Made by a program: the position numbers and the translations under genes. The notes beneath the pieces were generated by a model. The model made no database searches and was not told where the DNA came from. It was given only the letters and a program-made list of their open reading frames with translations. A stretch of 64,000 bases of DNA from Mytilus galloprovincialis (Eukaryota > Mollusca > Bivalvia > Mytilida > Mytilidae): the NCBI RefSeq assembly GCF_965363235.1, contig NC_134841.1, positions 38,345,440 through 38,409,439 on the forward strand, given 5' to 3'. Positions 49,606 to 60,679 of the stretch are shown piece by piece. Position 1 is the first letter of the stretch. Each line of letters begins with the position of its first letter.

Positions 49606-50110
49606 AGTTTATTTAGATCGCGTTGTATTTTAACAGGATGCATAGCCTATTTTGTTTTCTGCGGTCTTGAAGGCTTTCCCATTTTAATGATTTTACCATA
49701 TTTGTTACACAGCCAGATGTGCAGTCTGTAAACTTGTTGTTTGCAAATCTGGCTGTTCTTTTTTTGCAACATCAGTTGTCTTTATTTGGTCTGGGTTGTT
49801 TTGGGGGGTCCCATACGAAGCATGCATATTCAACTGAAGGTCTTACTATTGTTGAATATGCTGCTGCTTTAACGGGTTTAGAGAAATCTTTTACGTTTCT
49901 TCTTATGAAGCCTAGTGTTTTGTTGCCTTCACTCACTATGTTGTCAATATGTCTGTCCCAGGTTAGGTTATCACTTATTGTTACTCCTATGTATTTCCTG
50001 GCTTCCATGGTGTTGGTATTACTGGACGGTTGAATTGTATTTGGATTACAATGCATTTTTTTTGGCATTGAAGCTCATTTATTTTCCCAGTCCTCTTGTG
50101 ATGTCACCAG
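49606..50110 (-). mobile_element. LINE reverse-transcriptase fragment, C-terminal part
   Basis: Minus-strand frame 50068-49772 reads KYIGVTISDNLTWDRHIDNI then TLGFIRRN and STIVRPSVEYACFVWDP, typical of the post-palm region of CR1/jockey-type non-LTR reverse transcriptases. After a stop it continues RTARFANNKF, SGCVTNMVKI. Broken, with internal stops. Confidence 0.88.
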
Positions 50111-50270
50111 CCCAGTAGTCATCACTTCTGTGTTGACTTGAGCTATCATTGATATATTCATAATTATAAATTAACTGTTAACAAAACTTTGAATTTTTGA
50201 AATACTAAGGCTTTTCTACCTCAGGAATAGATTACCTTAGCTGTATTTTGCAAAATTTTAGGAATTTTTA
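50105..50270 (+). repeat. Part of the ~360-bp family lodged inside the LINE
   Basis: Matches 49300-49445 and separates two consecutive pieces of the same LINE protein. TGATGT occurs at both borders (about 50099-50104 and 50279-50284) like a 6-bp target duplication. Confidence 0.75.
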
Positions 50271-50425
50271 GTCCTCTCATGATGTTAGGTCTTTCTGTAG
50301 TAGGTTGCTTTCTGCTTGGTTACTTATTGTTCTGTGGAGGAGGCTGTCATTCGTAAATAGTTTGGTCTCTGATGATGTTGCTGTCTCTGGCATGTCGTTT
50401 ATGTAGGCCAGGAACAACAGGAGTC
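50271..50425 (-). mobile_element. LINE reverse-transcriptase fragment, palm region
   Basis: Minus-strand reading GLLLFLAYINDMPETATSSE then TKLFTNDSLLHRTI and LLQKDLTS fits the RT palm. FTND stands where active enzymes have F-A-D-D, so catalysis is lost. It continues into the fragment ending at 50110 once the intervening repeat is ignored. Confidence 0.88.
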
Positions 50426-50426
50426 C

Positions 50427-50840
50427 AACACACACTCATTCACTGTCCAACGCACATTCACTCATCTACTCTTCCTCCTTTTTTTACTCACTTACTCACA
50501 TTTCCACACTCTCTTACACTACCTCGCTTACACTCACACCGACTCGCTTACTATCTGTCCCACATTCACTCACTAACTCTCTCTCCCACACTCAGTCTTT
50601 CTTCTACACTTACTATTTCTTCCTCCTATACTCACTCTCGCGCTCTTCTTTCTCCTACTGAAACTTTCTTTTACAGTCACTCTCTCTCCTTTCCCCACAC
50701 TTTCTCTCCTCTTCTCCTGTCTCTCCTACTCTCATTTACTCTCATTCTATCTACTCTCTCACCCCTACACTCACTCTCTCTCCTACATTATCTCACTTGG
50801 TCTCACTCACTCCCTCCCTCCGTCCATCCTTCACTATCCA
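50427..50840 (+). repeat. ~400-bp polypyrimidine, G-poor tract
   Basis: Plus strand is dominated by CACTC, TCTCTC and TTCCTCC words with very few G. The long frame across it (H, L, S, P, T-rich) is compositional. It begins beside the LINE end. Confidence 0.85.
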
Positions 50841-52540
50841 CTATGTCTAATGTTGGATAATCTTCAAATGGTTGGTTAAATTTAGCGTCCTTTTTATTTA
50901 CATTTTACTATAACACACCCGCCCATTCGTCACTTTTACAATAAATGTAGAAATTTAAGATGTTTTATTGTTAAAATTATGTTCTCTTCATTCAAACTGC
51001 TACCCACGCATCTAATAGTTACATCACTAGATTAAAATGAAAATCCCATGATTTTTTTTTTATCAAAGAATCTTTATCATATTCTGAGATTTAAAAAACC
51101 GATGTCGTACACCAATTTTATTTTTTAAATGTTTCTTAATTATTCATTTTAAAACCGAAAGATTATTTCGTTTATTGACTTGACAGTTTCACATTTGTAC
51201 GTCATTTTTTTTACATTTAATTCCTTAATTTTTTTTATATTGGTTTCTCAATTGAAATATGCTTAGATCACATATTTTTGTACCATTAATTAAAGAATCG
51301 AATTCTTTTGTACAGCACAACGATCTTCGTATTAAAAATATTAAAAATGTACACGATCAACCCTTTAACAACCCTATAAAATTATAAAAAGAAGCATTAA
51401 ATTTCATTCTTACAATTACATGTTGTTCAGTCGACAACCAAGAACTAAGAGTTATTCATACTTAAATTATTTAAGATAGTCATGGAGCGCATGTGAAGTC
51501 AAAGCTGTCAGTGTATTTCATTTGAGAAAAATAGGAGTATCTAGCGATTGTTGTTATCCAATCAAAATTACGGATTCTAATAAATGCCTTATAGGTAATT
51601 ATTTATAGATATGACTGTTTGTTCAAATGATATTGTCGCACAAATTCATATTCGCTGTAAATACACATTCTTCGGTTATTATAATTCCTTCACAAAATTA
51701 TTGGTTTTAGATTAAATAAAATTCATAATGATCTGCAGTATTTGGATTATTTATTAAATATTCAAATATCTTTTTAAATTATAATATTAAAGTTAAATAT
51801 TTTGGTTTCGAATTTCATAATTATTTCATTAAAATACGACCAAAAGTTCGAAGTATATTAACTAGTAAAGAAGATTACAGCAATAAAAATTGGGATCTTT
51901 CTAAAACTCTTCATCTTCAAGTCTAGGAACACAAACGGTATGTATTATAATGCTTTTGTTTTTGTTTTTTTTTTTTTTTTTCGCTTTCAAACATATTGAG
52001 GCTAACAGTTTAAACAAAAGGACCTCTGGTCCAAAAAGAACAGAACGGTAGGTATATAGTTATATCATTAGTCTTACACATTAAAACAAGGTACTAGTCA
52101 GAAATTTTCCTTATGGAATTTAACAGCGAGTACAAATGTACAAGTTGACGCCTGACGTTTTTGTTTATTTAAATTGCGCTTCTGTGTTTCATTTTCTACC
52201 CCTAACATATATAAGGGAATGTGAAATCCATATATATTCATTATTTATCATATTATATTTACATTGTCACAAGCTTCAGAAAAGAGAGTTAACACCGGAG
52301 GGAAAATATGATACAAACCCAAACGAAAAAATATAAACGAGTCTAAATGAAAACTACGTTTAAACCTATGATTGCGTTGGATAAAAATAAATATATATTC
52401 TGAAACTGCTACATTTTGAAACAACGGTAGTCGATTTTCTTAGACATAGACCATTAAGATTAGAAGACACGATGTATAGTATATTCTGTATTTGTTCATG
52501 AAAGCTTTCGCCTTTTTGAAATAATAACATTTGCATTTGT
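50841..52540. other. AT-rich upstream region of gene B
   Basis: No coding exon recognised. ACACAAACG|GTATGT near 51937 could be the donor of a non-coding first exon for gene B, whose ATG exon has a TTATTACAG acceptor just before it. The promoter itself is not recognised. Confidence 0.35.
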
Positions 52541-52542
52541 TG

Positions 52543-52765
52543 CCAATAGCTATTGCAATTGCTGATAATAGCTTTTACATTTGTTGATTATAGCTTTTGC
52601 ATTAGTTGATGCAATTGAATTGCATTTGCATTTTATGATAATTCCATTTACATTTGTTGATAATTCCATTTACATTTGTTGATAATAGCTTTTTCATTTG
52701 TTGATAGTAGTTTTTGCATTTGTTGATTAAAAACTTTTGTATTTGTTAATTATAGCTTTTGTGTT
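52543..52765 (+). repeat. ~22-26-bp minisatellite just upstream of gene B
   Basis: About eight to nine imperfect copies of GCATTTGTTGATAATAGCTT-type units, ending ~70 bp before the gene B start codon. Confidence 0.8.
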
Positions 52766-52834
52766 TGATTTTATCTATTTCCGTTGACCTTACTTGTTAG
52801 GCATGCTTATTTATTACAGATTTAAAAGCGAGTT

Positions 52835-55800
52835 ATGAGGACAGCTTTGGTTTTGGTGGCCCTCTTTGGCGCTTGTCTTGGACAAGGTAAGCTAAATAAC
52901 AAAACTATAAGGGAAAATTTACAAAGCTTTTGGGAAAATTATATAAAAAATAAAATATGCTAAATGCATTGTTCTTTACATAACAATACTACTGTGTCAT
53001 GATTAATATTATGTTAAACAATAACTCATTTTTTCAGGTCGGGATAATCAAGGCACAGAATTCTTGTTTGGTTTTATGGATAATTTAATATTTGGTGGTA
53101 AGTAATGACCCTTCTTTCAAAGTATAACACTAGAGGTATCGGGGGAGAGTTGAGATCTCACATAAAATGTTTAACCCAACCGCATTTTTGCGCCTATCCA
53201 AAAATAGGAGCCTCTGGTCTTTGTGAGTCTTGTCTTTTTTTTTAGTTCATTTGTATGTTTTGGAGTTTAGTATGACGTCTATTTTCACTGAACTAGTAAA
53301 CATTCTCATTTAAGGGGCAACTGAAGACCACCTCCAGGTGCGGGATTTTCTCGCTGCGTTGAAGGCCCACTGATGGCATTCGGCTGGTATCTGTTCTTTA
53401 GTCTGGTTGCTGTCTCTTTGACATATTCCCCAAATTAACTATACAATTATATCAAATATAGAGAATACGTAAAGAAAAATAAAAAAAAATCAACAATTAC
53501 ATTATTTATGTATATTCTGATGAAAATAATCAAAAAGAATAAAATTGATACAGTTGTAAAATTATATTCGTCATTTTTTACTTTTTACTAAAAAAACATT
53601 ATAATTCAAATAGATCAGGTTCTTTTCATCTTTTTATCTCTTAAAAGGTACAAACGGAAATGACCTCGAGTTGTTTGTAACAACATCTTCAAACACACCT
53701 GTAGATGTAACTATTACCGCACCACTTTACTCACCCGGAACAACTCTTGGATCAACCACTGTCAGCAGAGGAAATATAGAAAAAATAAGTCTATCTTACA
53801 ATCTGAGAGGGACTGGCGTTGAACTAAGCAACAAAGGAATTTTGATTGAGGCTACAGAAGAAATAACAGTGTTTGGAGTTAACAAGGAAACGTACTCTAC
53901 CGATGGCTTCGTTGCTTTTCCCACCGATACACTTGGAACAGAATACATACTGATCACGTGGTCCTCCGATGGACAGTTTATGATCACTGGTGTAACCGAT
54001 GGTACTACTGTGACTATTACACTTCCGACATTTGTTTCCACCACCTTATCAGTTAATTACAATGGGAACACATATTCCAACGGCGATTCGTTCACAGTTG
54101 TCCTTGATCGCTACCAGACATTTCACTGCTACCAAAGCAACGGTGACTTCACTGGAACAAGGATCGAATCGACGAATCCTGTAACAGTTTTTAGTGGTGC
54201 CAGAAAGGTTGGCGTCACTGATACCATGACAGGTAGCAGCTCTGACCATCTTGTAGAACAGATGATGGCAGTGGACACTTGGGGCAAAGACTTCGTCACC
54301 ATAAGTACACCAGATAGAAACGTAGGTGATTACTTCAGAATAGTGGCAAGTGAAGATTCTACCACCGTTTCATTTGGCGGTACAACACATGGATCCATAA
54401 ATGCACACGAATACATTGAACTGAATGTTGACACAGGGGATTATAAAACCATCACATCTGATAAAGCAGTCATGGTCGTTATGTTCGGAAAAACTGTTAG
54501 TAACCAGAATGGAGATGCACCTAATGGCGGTGATCCACAGATGACAGTTGTACCACCTCTTCCCCAATTTCCCTCTGACTATACATTTAGCACTGTAGAA
54601 ACTCCTACTGGCGATTTCACAAATTATGCAGTGGTTGTCATAGATACGTCAAAAGCTTCCGATTTGATGGTAGATAATGTTGCGGCCAGTACAAGTTGGG
54701 CTTCTATCTCTGGATCAGCAAGTTTGGTTGCTGCAACGTTCGATATCACACCCGGTTCTCACTCAATCTTCAACAACGACCCTTCTTCAACTTTTATGTC
54801 CATAGCATTTGGCAATGCTCAGACCAACTCATATGCTTACGCATGTGGATTCAGACTTGCAACTATTAATGGGGTGAGATTTATCTTTATTAAACAATCA
54901 AAGGAGTAGGTCCGGTAAGGACCGATTTTGGCTTCAAATTTCAGGTTCATCTGACGAAAGATTTTGACCACTTTTTAAACACTCAAGTATCTATTTTATT
55001 TGAATTAATTAGTTTATGTGAAAGATTTTAACAGATTTAGTCATTAAAAACGATCCGATTCAAGCTCAAATATGAAAAATCTACCTAATATGCCGAAAAT
55101 TGTCACTTTTCAGATGGTTTTTGGTAAAAATGAAAGTGGCCGCATCCGTGTTCATCCTCAACCTTTATATATGTTATGTATTATCATAAAATACAACTTA
55201 CATTTCAATATTAAGGATGAACACGAATGCGGCCACTTTCTTTTTACACGAAAACCGTCTAAAATTTAACTAAAATGCTAGAATTATGAGGATTTCAGTA
55301 ATTTAGCATGACTTAATGGTGCTAGCACCGGATATATGTGCATTGTATTGTCAAAAACAGCCCATATTTATGTAGCAGAAGCATTCTACTGTCCAATAAA
55401 TAACTAAAGGTTTACATTTTAACAATTTTGTAAAACTGCTATATTTTGGGGCCAAAAAGGGGTCTTACTGAACCTACTCCTTTGAGACGTTGTTTAAATG
55501 TCTGTTTAATTATTTTTTGGTTTGGTTTTGATTAAATCCTCATACAATTAAGAATATTTCAGTTTGTATTCTGTTGAAAACATCTTCGTTTCCGAACTAG
55601 CTACAATGTATGTCATACACATTTGTCATAATGATCCAATTGTACGTCTTGCGCATGTGTAACATATTTTTTGTTTGCTGCTTACTTGATATATGAGATG
55701 TGTTCGGGAGTTTTGTTTGTCTCTTCCTTATTACATTTATCAAAAAGTTATTCTTTTATAATTCAGCCATGTAGCACCACATCGACAGTGGCTGGTGATA

Positions 55801-58800
55801 TAGTGGATAACGATTGTGATGGATGGATTGACGAGGAAACTGACAATGGCATTGGTAAGTCATATATCTATTTTTTCTTTTAAATGCGATTTACTCATTC
55901 TTACTGTATGATACGAAAACAGTTTTTGAGATTATTGTTATGTCTTGTAAAATAGAAAAAGAAGAGATATAATGCATCTGCTGCAGCCAAGAGTGTACTT
56001 CTTTCTCAGTAATCAGTTTTGATATATTTGAGTTTTCGATTTTGTGTAGTTTTTTTTTCATAGTTTTGTATGTCTTTGTTTCAAGTTTTTCTTTCAGTCA
56101 TTGTCTGTTGTTGCTTAAAGATTACTTAAAAGTAAGGAACTATAGACACTTATTTAAGATACATTTTCATTGAAGTATGTGTAATATAGAATTAACCTCT
56201 TCCATTCCAATGTAGGTGCATGGATAACAATTCTACATTAACATCTAAAATTGTATCATTTAATTATAGATGATGATGGTGATGGATTAATAGATGAAGA
56301 TTTAGCAACTGCTCCACGAGGTGAGTCTTATTTAATTGATTGATTGTTTGTTGCTTCTTGTCCAGTGGCAAATATTTCATGCATGTTCAGGACGATAGTT
56401 TTATTTGATGTCAGAGCCGTATAATAATAATATTTTTTGTTATTTATAAAGATAAAAGCAGCTGATTTTTACAGTTAGCTATGTGTTGTGATATTAAAAG
56501 CACAACCACAGGTTACATGTTATCCCCAGCATGTGCTTAATGTGTCAGTCCCAAATCAGGAGCCTGTAATTCAGTGGACTTATTATTTATCAAATTAATT
56601 CGTGTCTGTCGTATTGTTTTTTTTTTTTTTTAATTGAATTACTATAATTTAACCCTTTACTACTCTCATTATAATCGTTTCACAATATAATTCATGACAG
56701 GCCTTTTATAGCTAAATAACGGTATTTGTTTAACTCGCTGTATGTTCACACTGTTTTGGTGTAGCTAGGTCGTATATGGAAATATACAAATAAGAAGATG
56801 TGGTATGATTGCCAATAAGACATCTCTCCACAAGAGAAAAATGACAAAAGGACACAAAAATTAACAACTATATATATATGCGTTTTTATCGATAAAAATG
56901 ACACAAAAATTAACAACTATATGTGTTTTTATATATCGATCATTGACCTTGCTTGCTGCCATTGGTAGCCTTTTACTCGTTTTAGAGAGAAATTCACTTT
57001 TCGCTATAGGATCATTATGGTTTTGGGTGGTTCCTTGCTGCTAAATCTAGTTTTTTTATTTTTATTTTGTGTTGGGGAATTATTACATGCAATACATACT
57101 GTGTCAAGACTAGATACACTCCTGTAACTATTCTTTGTCGAAATAACTGCATTCTGGTTGTGTCAGGCTACAACTGCCTTAGAAATGTGTTGATCAGATG
57201 GATTTAATCTACCATTACTTAATAAAACATGTTATTTCGTTCAATGGATTTTTGTATTTTATTTAAGTTAATGGAGACTGGGCAGATTGGAGTACTTGGA
57301 GCGCATGCTCATTGACATGTGATTCTGGTTCCGGAAGCCAATCTCGATCAAGAACATGCACAAATCCGGCACCAGCTAATAATGGATTAGATTGTTCTGG
57401 TGACTCGACAGAGACGCAGTCTTGTTCTTCAGCAGTACCGTGTCCAAGTAGGTATTCTATACTTTGTTTGAAAAGGAATTCTGTCGATATTAAATAACCA
57501 AAGTTAAACATACTCTAAATTTGAAACTGAAAACCCTGAATATTAAAATTTGTCATGTTACATTTTAGACTGTAAGACCAAAAATAAGTCAATCGTGTAT
57601 ATGAATAAATACACTAAAAATAAACCACCGGGTTAGAAAAATTAGCTTGTTATTTGCTTTTTTGTAAGCAGACATTCAAAAGATGGTAATTTATGACAAA
57701 AAACATGTTTTAACTCATTCGTCAATGAATTCTCCTTTCAATACAATTAACAATAGACTCATCCACTTCATATCATCTTTCCGTGGAATATTTAAGATAC
57801 AAACATCATGCCAAGAATAAAGATTAAATTGTAGACCTCACCACGAGGGTATAAAAGTGTTGAATTGAAAAGAAAAACACTCCAAAAGAATGTTTTCAAA
57901 GTGCAATATGCATTTCAGTTAGATGGAAAGTCAATATGTCTAAAAAGTCAGGTCAAAATACATACCTAGTCATATACGAGGGTCGTAATGGGGGTACCTT
58001 CATGATGAATAACGGTAAAAATTCTTGCCAAATTACGTTAACGGTAATTTTTGGTGTATGACAATAAAATGTACATTCCATTCTCAATTTTACTTTCTTT
58101 TAGAAGATAAAAATATCGACTGCATTTTTCAAACATATTTTCCAAAAATGACGGTAACGATGATTATTTGAGACCTCTAACACGATAAGGATTTTTTCAC
58201 GAATCACGGTAAAATTTTACACAGTGAATTTGACGCTAACGGAAGCCGAAAATGACTGTTTGACGCCTGGCGTTATAGGGCATTACTATAAAATATATCA
58301 TAACAAATACTATAAGAAATTATAGTTGTATTCATAGTCATAACTTTGTTACATCGACTAGTTTTTCTTATCAGCTAGGCTATTTCTACCCTCATATACG
58401 CAGTAACATAAATTAATCGAACATACATACGTAATTGATCATACAACTTTCTTCGAATTGCTTTTTTGAGATTGTATATTTCAATAATTATCGTGATTAC
58501 AGTTGATGGAAACTGGGGATCGTGGACTGGATGGTCTGACTGTATCGTGTCATGTGGAACTGGTGAAATCAACCGAACACGTGAGTGTGACAATCCAGCT
58601 CCTCAATATGGCGGCGCAAACTGTACTGGAACTGCTATAGAAACTGACAGCTGCTGGAATGGAACTTGTTATCCGTCAGTTATTGGAAATATTGATAGGG
58701 TATGTTATAAGTTATAATCTAGACAAAAAAAAACTTAAATTAGAAAATTGTATCAAAAGAGAAAAGAGAGAAAAAATTATGAAATAAGCATTCAATTCTA

Positions 58801-59547
58801 AATATAACATTTGTATGCTACCACTGTGAAATGACGAGTTTTGTCAAATATTGTATTTGAATGTTTCCTATGCATTGCTGTGACGGTGTAACGAGAACGA
58901 CGCGCTATCATGAATGCTACAATATGCTCTAAATGGTTGTCATCCAATCAAAAGTATAATTTTTTTCCGGCATGAAGCATATATGTAATGTAATTATATT
59001 GTCATACATAACTATTTTATTGTAGAATTGTTCTTGGACATGGTTTGGATGTAAAGATGGTGCCATTACATGTATAGATTTCTCCTTCCGGTGTGATGGA
59101 TCCGAGGACTGTGATGATGGCAGCGATGAGTCAGCAGAAATTGCAGGATGTCCAACACAGTGTAACGGAGCAGGTATGTGTATAAGATATATGTAGTATG
59201 AATCTCTAGAAAATACGACTTGTGTTGCTATATTTATAATTAAAAATCTTGTTTTTTAATGGATAATGACAAGTACTACAATCCTACCCATTTATTATTT
59301 TTTTCAAACTAGTGAAACATATTTAAAAGTACATAAATATAATATAAAGAAAATGAAAAAGGAGACCATACAAAAATATTAATTGCCATCACTACACCCC
59401 CCTCCCACACACACACAACGAATAAACTTATGACTTATAACAATTACTGTTAATTTTATTTTTTCAGGCGAATTGAAGCTCTCAACCATGTTGGCAGGTA
59501 CACTGTTAATGTTGCTGATAACGCTTAGTTTCAACAGCCGAATATAA
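52835..59547 (+). CDS. IgGFc-binding / TSP1 / LDLa surface protein B (693 aa, 9 coding exons)
   Basis: Coding exons: 52835-52886, 53038-53097, 53648-54873, 55767-55854, 56270-56320, 57268-57447, 58503-58699, 59026-59173, 59468-59547; total 2,082 nt with the same phases as gene A. Signal peptide 1-17 ([17 protein letters not shown]). The IgGFc-binding-type region 18-446 includes [11 protein letters not shown] and a large exon of exactly the same length (1,226 nt) as in A. Two DxDxDG motifs are at 447-492, TSP1 domains at 493-552 and 553-618, an LDLa domain at 619-667, and a hydrophobic tail [18 protein letters not shown] after CNGAG at 668-693. Introns are much shorter than in A. Exon 8 is almost identical in nucleotides to A whereas other exons differ clearly. 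Same probable role as A: a secreted-pathway, membrane-anchored adhesion or recognition protein. AATAAA lies at 59701. Confidence 0.9.
53130..53445 (-). repeat. M2 fragment in intron 2 of gene B
   Basis: Reverse copy of the first half of M2: GAGTTGAGATCTCACA, AGGAGCCTCTGGTCTTTGTG, AGTCTGGTTGCTGTCTCTTT. Confidence 0.75.
54898..55485. mobile_element. 588-bp MITE-like element 25 bp after exon 3 of gene B
   Basis: Ends are inverted: TCAAAGGAGTAGGTCCGGTA at the left, TACTGAACCTACTCCTTTGA at the right, with similarity continuing ~30 bp. An internal inverted pair (GAAAGTGGCCGCATCCGTGT at 55131; complementary near 55217-55242) makes a second hairpin. No coding capacity. Absent from the matching intron of gene A. 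Confidence 0.85.
56785..56945 (+). repeat. M1 fragment with internal duplication, intron 5 of gene B
   Basis: GTGGTATGATTGCCAATAAG then a doubled GACACAAAAATTAACAACTA. Confidence 0.65.
57955..58285. repeat. ACGGTAA-rich repeat in intron 6 of gene B
   Basis: Words AACGGTAA, TTACGTTAACGGTAATTTTT and ACGGTAAAATTTTAC recur five or more times on a 30-100-bp scale. Possible dispersed repeat; termini not clear. Confidence 0.5.
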
Positions 59548-59700
59548 AAATGCATCTGACGACGGCTACACGTGACAGCCGAAGATGATTGAATTGAGGA
59601 TGTTAAGGAATTTCAGCAGTTACTAATTTTTTGTAAATATATGTTGCGTATCCACTTGAGATTAATTGGATTTTTTAAACGTATTGTCATTTTTAAAATG

Positions 59701-59706
59701 AATAAA
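59701..59706 (+). terminator. Polyadenylation signal of gene B
   Basis: AATAAA about 155 bp after the stop codon. Confidence 0.7.
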
Positions 59707-59868
59707 GTACATCTTTCTTTTCAATGTGTTTACTAAAAAAATCTACTTATTCAACAATTTCATCCAATAAAGCCTAGTGTACAATTGTTCTCATCCTAGT
59801 CCTTTGGTCTCGGATGAATCGCTTGATCGTTGGAAATCATACCACCTTTCGCTTTCTAAAATATGTGG

Positions 59869-60082
59869 TACTGTATAGCGGGTTATTTTCTCGGGTGTAA
59901 AATATCGCGATTTTCATTGATATACAAGATATTTTGGAGGCTATTATTTTGGCGGATTCAAAACTTTATCAATACCTTTGCATGTGCACTTTTAAATTGG
60001 CGGAATTTATTTTGGCGATTTTGTTCTATCCGCGAAAATAAGCGAAAATTTATACCCCGCGTAAATAACCCGCTATACGGTA
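59869..60082. mobile_element. 214-bp MITE-like element, TA-flanked
   Basis: Left end TACTGTATAGCGGGTTATTT; right end AAATAACCCGCTATACGGTA is its reverse complement with one change. Similarity continues ~40 bp inward. TA at both edges fits a Tc1/mariner-type non-autonomous element, which is inference. Confidence 0.88.
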
Positions 60083-60159
60083 TACATAGTGACGTGAGAG
60101 TCCGTCCTACATTTGGTTATAGTTAGTCCGTTCGTTCGTTCTTGTCTGACACACACATA

Positions 60160-60430
60160 TATATAAAACTGCTCTCTTGTACTGCTAAGCAGAATTTTGT
60201 GAAAGTTTCATAGAATCTTAGCCTTTGGTGTACCTTCAATCAGGAACCATTTGTTCAGTGGTTGTCGTTTGTTGATGTTGTTCTAAATTGTTTCACGTTT
60301 CAAATAGTACACTCATTTTCCAGTTGCAGTCTCAGTGGCTTTGTATGTAATGACTATCTGTTGTACCTGACTCCGATTGCTAATCTATACTGTATATATA
60401 TATATAAACAACATTGTTGGGTTGATGTTT
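60160..60430 (-). repeat. Strongly diverged M1-like sequence
   Basis: GTTCAGTGGTTGTCGTTTGT and a decayed reversed M1 start near the right side. Weak. Confidence 0.4.
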
Positions 60431-60451
60431 AGACGAGTTGTATATTCATTA

Positions 60452-60625
60452 TGTACACAGCCATGTATCACCATCATTGATGGCGATCCGATGGATACAT
60501 CTGTTGTAGGGTTGTCACTGACTCAGACGTACTTATAAATATAATTATTTTCTGTGACTGTATCTTACATTCATTTGTAGGATCCTTTACTATAGATAAT
60601 TTAGCTGATCTGTAACAATAACATC
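60452..60625 (+). pseudogene. Possible remnant of exons 4 and 5 of a third IgGFc/TSP1/LDLa gene
   Basis: ACAG|CCATGTATCACCAT resembles the start of exon 4 in genes A and B (CCATGTAGCACCACATC) at a splice-acceptor-like site. About 110 bp later TTGTAG|GATCC... carries ATAGATAATTTAGC, resembling exon 5. The metal-binding codons are not preserved. The match is short and could be chance. Confidence 0.2.
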
Positions 60626-60679
60626 TTCATGCCTTATATATCATGTACTGCAGTACGCCGCTAGATTAAAACTGACGTG

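Noticed and set aside
50372-50860. 162-codon frame rich in H, L, S, P and T
   Set aside because: Compositional reading of the polypyrimidine tract; it starts in the LINE remnant.
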